Under the pieces are notes generated by a model. It saw nothing but the letters and a program-made list of their open reading frames with translations. It did no database searches and was not told the DNA's origin. DNA of 64,000 bases, taken from positions 1 to 64,000 of the forward strand of contig NZ_JBATUH010000068.1 in NCBI RefSeq assembly GCF_049671045.1, read 5' to 3'. The stretch comes from Parvibaculum sp049671045. Its GTDB lineage: Bacteria > Pseudomonadota > Alphaproteobacteria > Parvibaculales > Parvibaculaceae. Position numbers and translations under genes: made by a program. This document shows positions 7,555 to 15,566 of the stretch, in pieces. The first letter of the stretch is position 1; the number at the start of each line of letters is the position of its first letter.

Positions 7555-8226
7555 TCAATCGAAGCCGTGAAAGGTCACGAAGTCTGAAAGCGGCTCCCGC
7601 TCGGCGACGAGCGTGTTCACCGGCGCGCTCTCGTCGGCATAACCGAGCGACATTCCGCAGATGATGTACTCGTCCTCCGGCACGCCGAGCACGCGGCGCG
7701 TCACCGACCAGTAATTGTTCCACGCGCCTTGCGCGCAGGTGTCGAGGCCGCGCGCCTTCGCCGCGAGCATGATCGACTGCATGAGGATACCGATGTCGAT
7801 GAAGCTCATCGCATCGAGATCCTTGTCGAGCGTGAAGATGAGGCCGACCGGCGCGTCGAAGAACTGGTAGTTGCGGCCCCATTGCCGCCAGTTCGCCTCC
7901 TTGTCGCCCTTCGGGATTCCGAGCAGCGAATACATCTCCTTGCCGAGTGTGCGCATGCGCGTGATGTAGGGCTCCTTACGCTTCGATGTGCGCGGGAATT
8001 CGGCACCTTCATCGGCCGGCTGCGTCTCGCGATGGGCGAGCACTTCCGCTTCGAGGCGCAGTCTCGTCTCACCCGCGACGACATGGACCTTCCAGGGCTG
8101 GATGTTCGTGCCGGAGGGCGCGCGCGAGGCGATTTCCAGAATTTCCGTCACGAGCGAAAGGGGAACGGGATCGGGCCTGAAAGCGCGAATGGATTTACGC
8201 GCCGTGAGCGCGTCGTCGATATGCAT
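7555..8226 (-). CDS. Nitroreductase family FMN-dependent oxidoreductase
   Basis: 223 residues with the family landmarks: RKSIRAFRPDPVP near the N-terminus (FMN phosphate contact), SRAPSGTNIQPWKVHVV, and a C-terminal GYADESAPVNTL segment. These are FMN enzymes that reduce nitro groups, quinones or enoates with NAD(P)H. It starts 12 bases after the acyl-CoA dehydrogenase stop on the same strand, suggesting co-transcription and a reductive step in the same pathway; the substrate is unknown. Confidence 0.9.
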   Translation of the reverse strand: MHIDDALTARKSIRAFRPDPVPLSLVTEILEIASRAPSGTNIQPWKVHVVAGETRLRLEAEVLAHRETQPADEGAEFPRTSKRKEPYITRMRTLGKEMYSLLGIPKGDKEANWRQWGRNYQFFDAPVGLIFTLDKDLDAMSFIDIGILMQSIMLAAKARGLDTCAQGAWNNYWSVTRRVLGVPEDEYIICGMSLGYADESAPVNTLVAEREPLSDFVTFHGFD

Positions 8227-8238
8227 GGAACAGGGGCC

Positions 8239-9474
8239 TCAAAGTCCGAGAACGGCTTTCGCCATGATGTTGCGCTGGATTTCGTTCGTGCCCGCATAGA
8301 TCGAGCCGGCGCGATCGTTGAGATATTTTGCCGTGACGGGCCAGCTATGCTCCGGGCCGACCGGCGTTCGGTTGTCGCTCGGGGCGGTGAAGCCCGGCAC
8401 GGGACCGCCGGGGCGTGTCGCATGCGGCTGGTAGGGCAGGGCATAATGGGCGGCGGCCTCGAGCGCAAGCTCGGTGAGGAGTTGAGAGATTTCCGTGCCG
8501 CGCGTCTTGAGCAGCGAGGATTCGGCTCCCGGCGCCTCGCCATTCGAGAGTGCCGACATGATGCGGTGCTCGGTGAATTCGAGGCCCGTGATCTCGACGC
8601 CCGCCGCCGCGATCTTCGCCGCGAAAGCCGCATCGTCGATCAGGCGCGCGCCGTCCGATCCGCGCTCCGCCCGCGCCATGGCGCGGATGCGCTCGAGCCG
8701 CGTGGCGAGGCCCGGCGCATAGGCATGGCCGCCGCGCTCGAACTGCATCAGATATTTTGCCACCGTCCAGCCATCGCCGACCTTGCCGACGACATTGGCC
8801 TTCGGAACCTTCACATCGGTGAAGAAGACCTGGTTCTGGATGTGCTCGCCCGACAGCATGACCAGCGGCTCGACCTTGACGCCGGCCGTCTCCATGTCGA
8901 TCAGCAGGAAGGTGATGCCGCGCTGGGGAATGTCTTCCTTCGAGGTGCGGACGAGATTGAAAATGCGGTTGGCGTAGTTCGCATGCGTCGTCCAGATCTT
9001 CGAGCCGTTGCAGAGGAAATGATCGCCCATGTCGACGGCGCTCATCTGGAGCGAGGCGAGGTCGGAGCCCGAGCCCGGCTCCGAATAGCCCTGACACCAG
9101 AAATCCGCGCCCGAGAGGATGCGCGGCAGGTAGAAGGCTTTCTGCTCCGCCGTGCCGTGGCCGATCAGCACCGGCCCGCACATGCCGACCCCCATGGGCG
9201 AAAGCGGTGGCGCGCCAGCCGCCGACAATTCGCTGGCGAAGATGTAGTGCTGCATCACCGACCAGTCGCAGCCTCCATATTCGACCGGCCAGGCCGGCGC
9301 GACCCAGCCCTTCGCGTGAAGGGCGCGGTGCCAGGTCATGGTCGTTTCGTAGTCGGCATAGACGCTGGTCATGAGCTTGCCGGTCGCGCGAAGTTTCGGC
9401 GTCAGCTTCTCGTCGAGAAAGCGGCGCACCTCGTCGCGGAAGGCTGCGTCCCGCGCGCTCAAGGCCAGATCCAT
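8239..9474 (-). CDS. Acyl-CoA dehydrogenase family protein
   Basis: 411 residues from the ATG at 9474 (MDLALSARDAAFRDEVRRFL), which has GGAGA upstream. Family signatures are present: QGYSEPGSGSDLASL in the middle domain, NGSKIWTTHANYA, and the C-terminal SIYAGTNEIQRNIMAKAVLG. These flavoenzymes introduce the alpha,beta double bond in acyl-CoA and pass electrons to ETF. The ~410-residue length and sequence style fit the long-chain or bulky-substrate members found in sterol/alicyclic degradation. First gene after a plausible promoter at 9510-9537. Confidence 0.92.
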   Translation of the reverse strand: MDLALSARDAAFRDEVRRFLDEKLTPKLRATGKLMTSVYADYETTMTWHRALHAKGWVAPAWPVEYGGCDWSVMQHYIFASELSAAGAPPLSPMGVGMCGPVLIGHGTAEQKAFYLPRILSGADFWCQGYSEPGSGSDLASLQMSAVDMGDHFLCNGSKIWTTHANYANRIFNLVRTSKEDIPQRGITFLLIDMETAGVKVEPLVMLSGEHIQNQVFFTDVKVPKANVVGKVGDGWTVAKYLMQFERGGHAYAPGLATRLERIRAMARAERGSDGARLIDDAAFAAKIAAAGVEITGLEFTEHRIMSALSNGEAPGAESSLLKTRGTEISQLLTELALEAAAHYALPYQPHATRPGGPVPGFTAPSDNRTPVGPEHSWPVTAKYLNDRAGSIYAGTNEIQRNIMAKAVLGL

Positions 9475-9509
9475 CGTCAGTCTCCAATGGGCAAAATATC
9501 GATATGCGG

Positions 9510-9537
9510 AGGTTAGGCACGTATTCCGGATTGGCAA
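9510..9537 (-). promoter_or_regulatory. Putative promoter of the acyl-CoA dehydrogenase transcript
   Basis: Minus strand TTGCCA (9532-9537), 16 bases, TAACCT (9510-9515). A perfect ten-base palindrome ATATCGATAT (9496-9505) lies just downstream in the leader and could be an operator, though a ten-base palindrome may be chance. Confidence 0.4.
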
Positions 9538-9662
9538 GCGATGTCGCGGGCGGCGCTCGCACAATTATGTGATGGGCAGGGATTGGCGGCCCCTCGCGAT
9601 TCACGTAAATGAGGGGGCCCGATTGAGGTTCGGCAGAGGCCCCTTGTCGATCCGGAACATGC

Positions 9663-10994
9663 ATGTCGATCCAGAATAAAGACGAGCCCGTTGCAGTGAT
9701 GGCGAGCCCGGAGTTGGAGCCGGAGCCGAGAATAACCACGCCAGCCGAGCGGCAGCGCGCCTTTCGCGTCCTCTTCCTCTGTCAGCTGGCCGGCGGCATG
9801 GGCCAGACGCTCGTCTATGCCGTGCTGCCGCCCATCGCCCGCAGGCTTGGCATGGGCGAGTTCGAGACGACGATGATCTATTCGTTGTCGGCCTTTCTCT
9901 GGGTCGTCACCAGCCCCTTCTGGGGGCGGCGCAGCGACGTCGTCGGGCGAAAGCCCATCATGCTCGTGGGGCTTCTGGCCTTCGCCATCTCGACCGCGCT
10001 CTTTGCCGTCGTGGTGCTGATCGGCCTCTGGGGCTGGCTGCCTCTCGTCATCACCTTTCCGCTTCTCATGCTCTCGCGTGCGATCTTCGGAGGGTTCGGC
10101 TCGGGCAACGGGTCGGCGGCGCAAGCCTATGTCGCCGACCGCACGACGCGCTCGGAGCGCGCGGCGGGCGTCGCCTCGCTCGGCGCCGCCTTCGGCCTCG
10201 GCACCGCGATCGGGCCGGGCGTTGCCGCCGCCTTCGCGCAGCTCCATGTCGTCGCCCCGTTTTTCGCCGTGGCGGCGCTCGCCTTTGTCAGCGCCGGCCT
10301 CATCTGGTTCTTTCTGCCGGAGCGCACGCGCCCCTCGTTTCATGTGAGCGAGAAGCAGAGCCGGCGCGCGGGCCTTCGCTGGTACGACAAGAAGGCGCTT
10401 CCCTGGGTCGTCATCAGCGTTATCCTGAGCTTCGCCCAGGCGATCGTGATGCAGCTCTGCGCGTTCTATTTCATGGACGTGCTGAAGCTGAGCGGGGATG
10501 AGGCCATGCAGATGGTGAGCATCGGCCTCATGGCTATGGCCATGGCGACGCTGTTCGCCCAGATCGGCCTCATCCAGCGCTTCAACCTGTCGGTGCAGTT
10601 CCTGCTGCGCTGGGGTTCGGTGACGATGCTCTTTTCCTTCGCGGGCCTCATCATCGGCAATTCATACGGGCTTCTCGTCGCGGCGCTGACCCTGAGCGGC
10701 CTCGGCTTCGGCCTGCTCCGCCCCGGCTTGCAGGCGGGCGCCTCGCTCTCCGTTTCCCGGCGCGATCAGGGCGCGATGGCGGGCCTCATCAGCGGCACCT
10801 CGGCGACCGGCATGATTCTCAATCCCTTCATCGGCATTCCGCTTTACGGCTTCATGCATCAGGCGCCGTTCATCGTCGGCGGGCTGCTCGTGCTTCTGGT
10901 TCTCGCCTTCGCGGTCTTCCACCCGACCATGCGCGGGCTGACGCAGCCGGCGGAGGATTTCGAGGACGAGGAGGAGGGGCTCGGCTTCCAGTAA
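9663..10994 (+). CDS. Major facilitator superfamily (MFS) transporter
   Basis: 443 residues with about twelve hydrophobic segments. The loop between helices 2 and 3 shows the MFS A-motif as GRRSDVVGRKPIM. The N-terminus (about 35 residues) is charged and cytoplasmic, and the C-terminus is an acidic tail (EDFEDEEEG). Style resembles drug/H+ antiporters. Divergent from the catabolic block upstream, so it could import or export a related compound, but no substrate can be assigned. Only a weak GGAA ribosome site precedes the ATG. Confidence 0.85.
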   Translation: MSIQNKDEPVAVMASPELEPEPRITTPAERQRAFRVLFLCQLAGGMGQTLVYAVLPPIARRLGMGEFETTMIYSLSAFLWVVTSPFWGRRSDVVGRKPIMLVGLLAFAISTALFAVVVLIGLWGWLPLVITFPLLMLSRAIFGGFGSGNGSAAQAYVADRTTRSERAAGVASLGAAFGLGTAIGPGVAAAFAQLHVVAPFFAVAALAFVSAGLIWFFLPERTRPSFHVSEKQSRRAGLRWYDKKALPWVVISVILSFAQAIVMQLCAFYFMDVLKLSGDEAMQMVSIGLMAMAMATLFAQIGLIQRFNLSVQFLLRWGSVTMLFSFAGLIIGNSYGLLVAALTLSGLGFGLLRPGLQAGASLSVSRRDQGAMAGLISGTSATGMILNPFIGIPLYGFMHQAPFIVGGLLVLLVLAFAVFHPTMRGLTQPAEDFEDEEEGLGFQ

Positions 10995-11067
10995 GGCGGA
11001 CGGGGGGAAGCCGGGCAGGGGAAGCCGGGCGCGGGAATTTATAAGACCTGCGCAATATTTTCCCGTT

Positions 11068-11622
11068 ATGGTCCGCCCCCGGTCGGAAGGGCGGGGGGCT
11101 CGATTGTCATTCGAACAGTTGCTGAGCGGTGTCTCGGAGGGCGCGTTGCGCGCCGTCGCGATCCATTGGAACGAGGCTCGCGGCCAGCGCCGGATGCCGG
11201 GCTGGCCGGACATCAGGCCGGGCGCGATCGTGCGCCAGCTCCCCATCGTCTGGTCGTGGAAATATGACCGCGAGGCGGACCTTTTCGTCGGGCGCCTTGC
11301 GGGCGAGGAGATCGTCGAGGCGTTCGGCGAGAGCCTGCGTGGCAAGACGGCGGAGGAATTCTTCAGGAACCGGGGCGGCGAGGCCATCGTCGCCCGCCAC
11401 CGCCAGGTCGTGCTCATGCCCTGCTATTTCCACGGGACGGGCGCCGTCTTCGCCCATGCCGGCCGGATCGTCGTCGGCGAGCGCATCATCCTGCCGCTCG
11501 CGGCGGATGGCGAAACGCCCGACGGCATTCTGGGCGCGACGGTCTACCGTTATCTGAAGCCGGCGTCTGACGCGGGCGGAGCGAATCTGACCGATGAGAG
11601 CGGGACCTTCGTCCCTCTCTAG
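11068..11622 (+). CDS. PAS_5-type (PF07310-like) single-domain sensory protein
   Basis: 184 residues. The body follows the alphaproteobacterial PAS_5 pattern: a central MPGWPDIRPGAIVRQLPIVWSW block where the chain turns from the leading helix into the PAS sheet, then FVGRLAGEEIVEAFGESLRGKT and a final ILPLAADGETPDGILGATVY strand pair. There is no output domain, so it probably binds a ligand or acts through a partner. A second protein of this type is at 36625-37257. The start may be ATG 11068 or TTG 11104, which follows a GGGGGG run. Confidence 0.65.
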   Translation: MVRPRSEGRGARLSFEQLLSGVSEGALRAVAIHWNEARGQRRMPGWPDIRPGAIVRQLPIVWSWKYDREADLFVGRLAGEEIVEAFGESLRGKTAEEFFRNRGGEAIVARHRQVVLMPCYFHGTGAVFAHAGRIVVGERIILPLAADGETPDGILGATVYRYLKPASDAGGANLTDESGTFVPL

Positions 11623-11631
11623 CCTTCGAGG

Positions 11632-12615
11632 TCAGCCAAGCGCCCCTTCCGCTTCCCATTGCGCCATCAGCGTCGCGACGGCCGCAGCGAAGGCATGCGG
11701 CTGGTCGAGCATGATGTGGTGCTGCGCGCCGGGGATCGTGAAGACAGGCTTCTCGGGCGAAAGCTTTCGCAGATAGTCCACGGTCGAGGGATTGTAGTCC
11801 TTGCTCTCGAGGCCGAGCATGGTCGCGCCCTTGCAGGCGAGGTTCTTGTAGATGTCGGCGTGATCGTCGCCCATCCGCAGCCCGTTGAAGAGTTCGGCGT
11901 CGAACTTCCACGTCCAGCCGGCCTCGTCCGAATGGCGGCGGCCGGGATTCTCGCCGCGCTTCACCTCGCGCAGGCTGAGATCGCCGATAAAGTCGATGAT
12001 GAAGCCATTGGCGCAGGGCTGGAGCGGCGCCAGGCGGAAGCGCGCTCGCGCCGTCTCGAAATTGGGATAGATGCGCGTCGGCCGGCGCTGATTGTCGAGG
12101 AACCATTCATGGCGCTCCTCGGGCGCGCGGACCGTGAAGTCGGCGAGGATGATGCCGCCCAGCCGCTCGCCATGATACTTGCCCGCCATGAGCGTCACGA
12201 AGCCGCCGAAGGAATGGCCGACGACCACGGGCTTCGGCCCGAGGCCCGCATCGAAGGCGACCGCGCCGATCTCATCCGCGAAGCTCTCGCGCGAATAGCG
12301 CTCGCGCCAGTCGCTGTCGCCCATGCCGCCAAGGTCCATGGCGGCGACGTTGTAGCGGTTGGTCAGAAGGGGCGCGATGAAGGAAAACCACTCCGCATGG
12401 GCGCCGTTGCCATGGACGAACAGCACGCCCGGCCGTTTTGGATCGTCATTGCCCCAGCGCAGATAGTGGATGCGCGCGCCGTCGACCGTCACGCGGCGGC
12501 TCTCGCGCGGCGCCGCCAGCGCCTCCCGGAACCACTGCGGACGATGCCGCATCACATCCTCATCGGGGAGCGTGCGGACCGGAGGTTCTGAAGGAGTGGG
12601 CTTGTCGAACGCCAT
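11632..12615 (-). CDS. Alpha/beta hydrolase
   Basis: 327 residues. Oxyanion block HGNGAHAEWFSF, nucleophile elbow GHSFGG, and a C-terminal histidine in QHHIMLDQPHAFA complete a Ser-Asp/Glu-His hydrolase. It is clearly paralogous to the hydrolase at 29818-30801, sharing HGNGAHA, FIAPLL, GHSFGGFVT, RFRLAP, QPCAN and HHIMLDQP. Substrate unknown; the family covers esterases, epoxide hydrolases and C-C hydrolases. It converges with the PAS_5 gene (9-base gap). The stop of a small upstream open frame abuts its ATG as TAAATG. Confidence 0.85.
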   Translation of the reverse strand: MAFDKPTPSEPPVRTLPDEDVMRHRPQWFREALAAPRESRRVTVDGARIHYLRWGNDDPKRPGVLFVHGNGAHAEWFSFIAPLLTNRYNVAAMDLGGMGDSDWRERYSRESFADEIGAVAFDAGLGPKPVVVGHSFGGFVTLMAGKYHGERLGGIILADFTVRAPEERHEWFLDNQRRPTRIYPNFETARARFRLAPLQPCANGFIIDFIGDLSLREVKRGENPGRRHSDEAGWTWKFDAELFNGLRMGDDHADIYKNLACKGATMLGLESKDYNPSTVDYLRKLSPEKPVFTIPGAQHHIMLDQPHAFAAAVATLMAQWEAEGALG

Positions 12616-12783
12616 TTACATACCGTCGGGGATATCTGTGGCATCGAAAGTGACGCCAGTGCCATTTTCTGTATGGCCGGTGATGTAAACTGTTTTGTGG
12701 GCGGGGAAAAGACCCGGGCGAAGCCGATCCAGAGTCTGGTTGACAGGGCGGGGTCTGCCCCTTAGTTTCCGCGCCAACTCCAA
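12616..12783 (-). CDS. Possible small ORF or gene remnant upstream of the hydrolase
   Basis: A frame of up to 55 codons could start at TTG 12783 and end in a TAA that abuts the hydrolase ATG (TAAATG). The predicted peptide (ending GVTFDATDIPDGM) looks protein-like, and local GC is about 50-55 percent by my count, below the neighbours. It overlaps the plus-strand rpmJ promoter. I recognise no family; it could be the tail of a decayed gene, a coupled leader peptide, or chance. Confidence 0.22.
   Translation of the reverse strand: MELARKLRGRPRPVNQTLDRLRPGLFPAHKTVYITGHTENGTGVTFDATDIPDGM
12740..12767 (+). promoter_or_regulatory. Promoter of rpmJ
   Basis: TTGACA (12740-12745), 16 bases, TTAGTT (12762-12767). 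Transcription would start near 12774 and give a leader of about 90 bases before the rpmJ ATG. Confidence 0.6.
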
Positions 12784-12864
12784 GGCTGTCCGGCCCGAAA
12801 TGCCGATGGCGAGGCTTTCCGGCCAACGCCCAGCCCGTTGAATTCTGGCCCCGAAGGTTTCGTC

Positions 12865-12990
12865 ATGAAGATTCGTAACTCCTTGAAATCGCTGCGTACT
12901 CGCCACCGCGACAACCGTCTCGTCCGGCGCAAGGGGCGTATCTACATCATCAACAAGACGAATCCCCGCTACAAGGCCCGCCAGGGCTGA
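12865..12990 (+). CDS. rpmJ: 50S ribosomal protein L36 (zinc-free form)
   Basis: 41 residues, starting MKIRNSLKSLRTRHRDNRLV and ending NPRYKARQG. This is the cysteine-free form of L36: none of the Cys/His zinc ligands of the classical protein are present. It is a small, basic component of the large ribosomal subunit. The gene is monocistronic, with its own promoter upstream and a rho-independent terminator 52 bases after the stop. Confidence 0.95.
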   Translation: MKIRNSLKSLRTRHRDNRLVRRKGRIYIINKTNPRYKARQG

Positions 12991-13041
12991 TCGGCGGAGC
13001 CGTCCGCGTGGCTTCGGGCCCGCACTCTTCATTCACGAAAA

Positions 13042-13068
13042 GGCCGTGCCGCAGGGCGCGGCCTTTTT
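13042..13068 (+). terminator. Rho-independent terminator after rpmJ
   Basis: Hairpin with arms GGCCG (13042-13046) and CGGCC (13059-13063) plus an inner GCC/GGC pairing, followed by TTTTTG. It sits between rpmJ and the HAD gene. Confidence 0.85.
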
Positions 13069-13084
13069 GTTTCGGGAGGCCGTG

Positions 13085-13696
13085 ATGGCGCAGATCGACA
13101 CCGTGGTCTTCGATCTCGGCAATGTGCTCTTCCAGTGGGACCCGCGCCATCTCTACCGTCGCCATTTCGCCTCCGAGGCGGAGATGGAGCACTTCCTCGC
13201 CACCGTCTGCACGCTCGAATGGCATCTCGCGCATGATTATGGCGTCTCCTTCGAGGAGAACGCCGCCTGCCTCAAGGCGCTCCATCCCGGCGCGGCGGCG
13301 CTGATCGACCTCTGGCGGACAGGGTTTCAGGAGATGATTCCCGGTCCCGTTCCCGGCACGTCGGCGCTCATTACCGCGCTGAAGGCGCGGGGGCACCGCC
13401 TCCATGGCCTCACCAACATGCCGGCGCCCGTCTATCCCGAGCTTTGCGTCCGCTTTCCCGAACTCGCGCTACTCGAAGAGGTGGTGGTGTCGGGCGAGGA
13501 GGGCGTCATCAAGCCCGATCCGCGAATCTATGAAATCCTGATCGGCCGGACCGGCCTTGAGCCCTCGCGGGCGCTCTTCATCGACGATTCGCGGCGCAAC
13601 GTCGATGCGGCGGCGGCGCTCGGCTTCCACACCCACCACTTCACCGATGCGGAGGGCTTGCGCGCCGATCTCGTGGGCCGCGGGCTGGTAGCGTGA
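13085..13696 (+). CDS. HAD-superfamily hydrolase
   Basis: 203 residues from the ATG at 13085, which has GGGAGG upstream. HAD motif I is VVFDLGNVL (nucleophile D10), motif II is in HGLTNMP, motif III is GVIKPDPRIYE and motif IV is FIDDSRRNVDAA. This is the subfamily I layout of phosphatases acting on small phosphorylated metabolites, or of haloacid dehalogenases. The D-x-G-N-V motif favours a YihX/epoxide-hydrolase-N-like phosphatase. Substrate unknown. Confidence 0.9.
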   Translation: MAQIDTVVFDLGNVLFQWDPRHLYRRHFASEAEMEHFLATVCTLEWHLAHDYGVSFEENAACLKALHPGAAALIDLWRTGFQEMIPGPVPGTSALITALKARGHRLHGLTNMPAPVYPELCVRFPELALLEEVVVSGEEGVIKPDPRIYEILIGRTGLEPSRALFIDDSRRNVDAAAALGFHTHHFTDAEGLRADLVGRGLVA

Positions 13697-13829
13697 GGCG
13701 CGCGTCTTCGACGCTCTGAGAGCGGATGGACCGGAGGTCGGGCCCGGGCTGACGGGCCGGTCATGGGCGAGGGCCCCCGAAAGGCGCTATAGTCGACCGA
13801 TTGTCGGGAGGCGGAGCAACGGAGGGGAA

Positions 13830-14885
13830 ATGAGCGGCAAGTTCATGATCTACGGCGCGACCGGCTATACGGGGAAGCTCGTCGCGCGGACCGCAAGGGC
13901 ACTGGGCATGCGCCCGCTTCTCGCCGGGCGCAACGAGGCGCGGCTCAAATCCGTCGCCGGCCAGCACGGTTTCGAATATCAGGCCTTCGGCCTCAATGAC
14001 AGGCAGGCGCTCACGGCGGCGCTCTCCCAGGTCGATGCGGTGCTCCATATCGCCGGTCCCTTCGCGCACACCTCGCAGCCCATGCGCGAGGCCTGCATCA
14101 GCACGAGAACGCATTACCTCGACATTACCGGCGAGATCGATGTCTTCGAGGCTTGCGCCGCCGCCGATGCCGAAGCGCGCGAGGCGGGCATCATGGTCAT
14201 GCCCGGCGTTGGCTTCGATGTCGTGCCGAGCGACTGTCTCGCGGCCCATATGAAGGCGCGCATGCCCGATGCGGTCGAGCTGACGCTTGCCATATCCGGC
14301 CTCGGGCGGATGTCGCGCGGAACGGCCAAGACCGGCGTTGAAAGCATCGGCAAGGGAACGCGGGTCCGCCGCGACGGCGAGATCGTCGCGCTCGGTTCGC
14401 CGCCGCGCCGCGAGGTCGATTTCGGGCAGGGGCCGAAGCCCGCCATTGCCGTCGGCTGGGGCGATGTGGCGACCGCATATCATTCGACCGGCATTCCGAA
14501 CATCACGGTCTATTTCGAGGCGAGCCCGGAACTGGAGCGCATGGCGTCGCTCGGCGCCATCGGCCGCTGGTTCGCGAGCACGGGCTTCATGCAGCGCCGG
14601 CTCAAGGGCGCCATCGAAAGTCAGCCCGAAGGACCGACCGATGCCGAGCGGCGCGAGGGCTTTGCCGTCCTTGTCGGCGAGGCGGTGAACGAGGCCGGAG
14701 ACAGGATCGTGTCGCGGCTGCGGACGCCCGAGGGCTATACGCTCACCGCCATGACGAGCCTCGAGATCATGCGCCGCACGCTGGCCGGCAGGGCGGTGCC
14801 GGGCTTCCAGACGCCGTCGCGTGTTTTCGGGCCTGACTTCATCGTCGAGTTCGAGGGCTGCACCCGCCGCGACATGAACGGCTGA
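13830..14885 (+). CDS. Saccharopine dehydrogenase-like NAD(P)-binding protein
   Basis: 351 residues. The Rossmann nucleotide loop is GATGYTG near residue 9, followed by LLAGRNEARLKSVA, the saccharopine-dehydrogenase/trans-acting enoyl reductase style. The C-terminal half (GYTLTAMTSLEIMRR, VPGFQTPSRVFGPDFIVEF) matches this family's reductase-like tail. These act as reductases in lipid or amino-acid metabolism, but the substrate is not inferable. Stand-alone gene, followed by a TPR gene about 60 bases on. Confidence 0.8.
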   Translation: MSGKFMIYGATGYTGKLVARTARALGMRPLLAGRNEARLKSVAGQHGFEYQAFGLNDRQALTAALSQVDAVLHIAGPFAHTSQPMREACISTRTHYLDITGEIDVFEACAAADAEAREAGIMVMPGVGFDVVPSDCLAAHMKARMPDAVELTLAISGLGRMSRGTAKTGVESIGKGTRVRRDGEIVALGSPPRREVDFGQGPKPAIAVGWGDVATAYHSTGIPNITVYFEASPELERMASLGAIGRWFASTGFMQRRLKGAIESQPEGPTDAERREGFAVLVGEAVNEAGDRIVSRLRTPEGYTLTAMTSLEIMRRTLAGRAVPGFQTPSRVFGPDFIVEFEGCTRRDMNG

Positions 14886-14945
14886 GCCGCACGAACTCTT
14901 GCGGCCGGGCTTGGCCCGGACTTCGCCTGCGCATATGCTTCCGCC

Positions 14946-15560
14946 ATGGCCGGTCGCTTCCTTCTAAGCATGCTGTTGGCTGCGCAGTTCCTCATCTGCG
15001 CAGGAAGCGTTTCATTGGCGGCACCAACGCCCGGCGCGCCGGAGCTGCCGGAAGCCGGCATGGACGATCCCAAGCTTCGCGCCGTGGTGCTCGACACGCT
15101 CTTCACCGATCTTGCCCGCGCCAAGAGCGCCGACGAGGCCAAGGCGGTCAGCACGGCGATCTTTCGCGTCTGGATGTATTCCGGCAGCCCGAGCGTCGAT
15201 CTGCTGATGGGGCGCGGGCTCGATGCCTTTGCGGAGAAGGATTACGACCGCGCGCTTTTCTACTTCAACGAAGTCGTGGCGATGGCGCCGGATTTCGTCG
15301 AGGGCTGGGACAAGCGCGCCGCCATTCACTACCTCAAGGACGATTACGCCTCCGCGCTGAAGGACATCGAGCGGGTGCTGAAGCTCGAGCCGCGCCATTT
15401 CGGCGCCATGGGCGGGCTCGCCGTCATGCTGCGCGATCTCGGCGACAAGAAGGGCGCTCTCGATCTCTATCGCCGCGCCCTCAAGATCAATCCGTGGCTC
15501 GATGGCGCGGAGCAGGCGGAGAAATCCCTCTCGATCGAGGTCGAGGGGCGGGGCATCTGA
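14946..15560 (+). CDS. Exported tetratricopeptide-repeat protein
   Basis: 204 residues with an N-terminal signal peptide (MAGRFLLSMLLAAQFLICAG, cleavage near SLAAP). At least three TPR units follow: DLLMGRGLDAFAEKDYDRAL, EGWDKRAAIHYLKDDYASAL and FGAMGGLAVMLRDLGDKKGAL. It is probably periplasmic and a protein-protein adaptor. The next gene, a membrane-anchored hydrolase, begins 6 bases after the stop, so the two are likely co-transcribed. Confidence 0.85.
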   Translation: MAGRFLLSMLLAAQFLICAGSVSLAAPTPGAPELPEAGMDDPKLRAVVLDTLFTDLARAKSADEAKAVSTAIFRVWMYSGSPSVDLLMGRGLDAFAEKDYDRALFYFNEVVAMAPDFVEGWDKRAAIHYLKDDYASALKDIERVLKLEPRHFGAMGGLAVMLRDLGDKKGALDLYRRALKINPWLDGAEQAEKSLSIEVEGRGI

Positions 15561-15566
15561 CGGTCC

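Noticed and set aside
7729..9516. 595-codon plus-strand frame
   Set aside because: Antisense to the nitroreductase and acyl-CoA dehydrogenase genes, which carry full family motifs.
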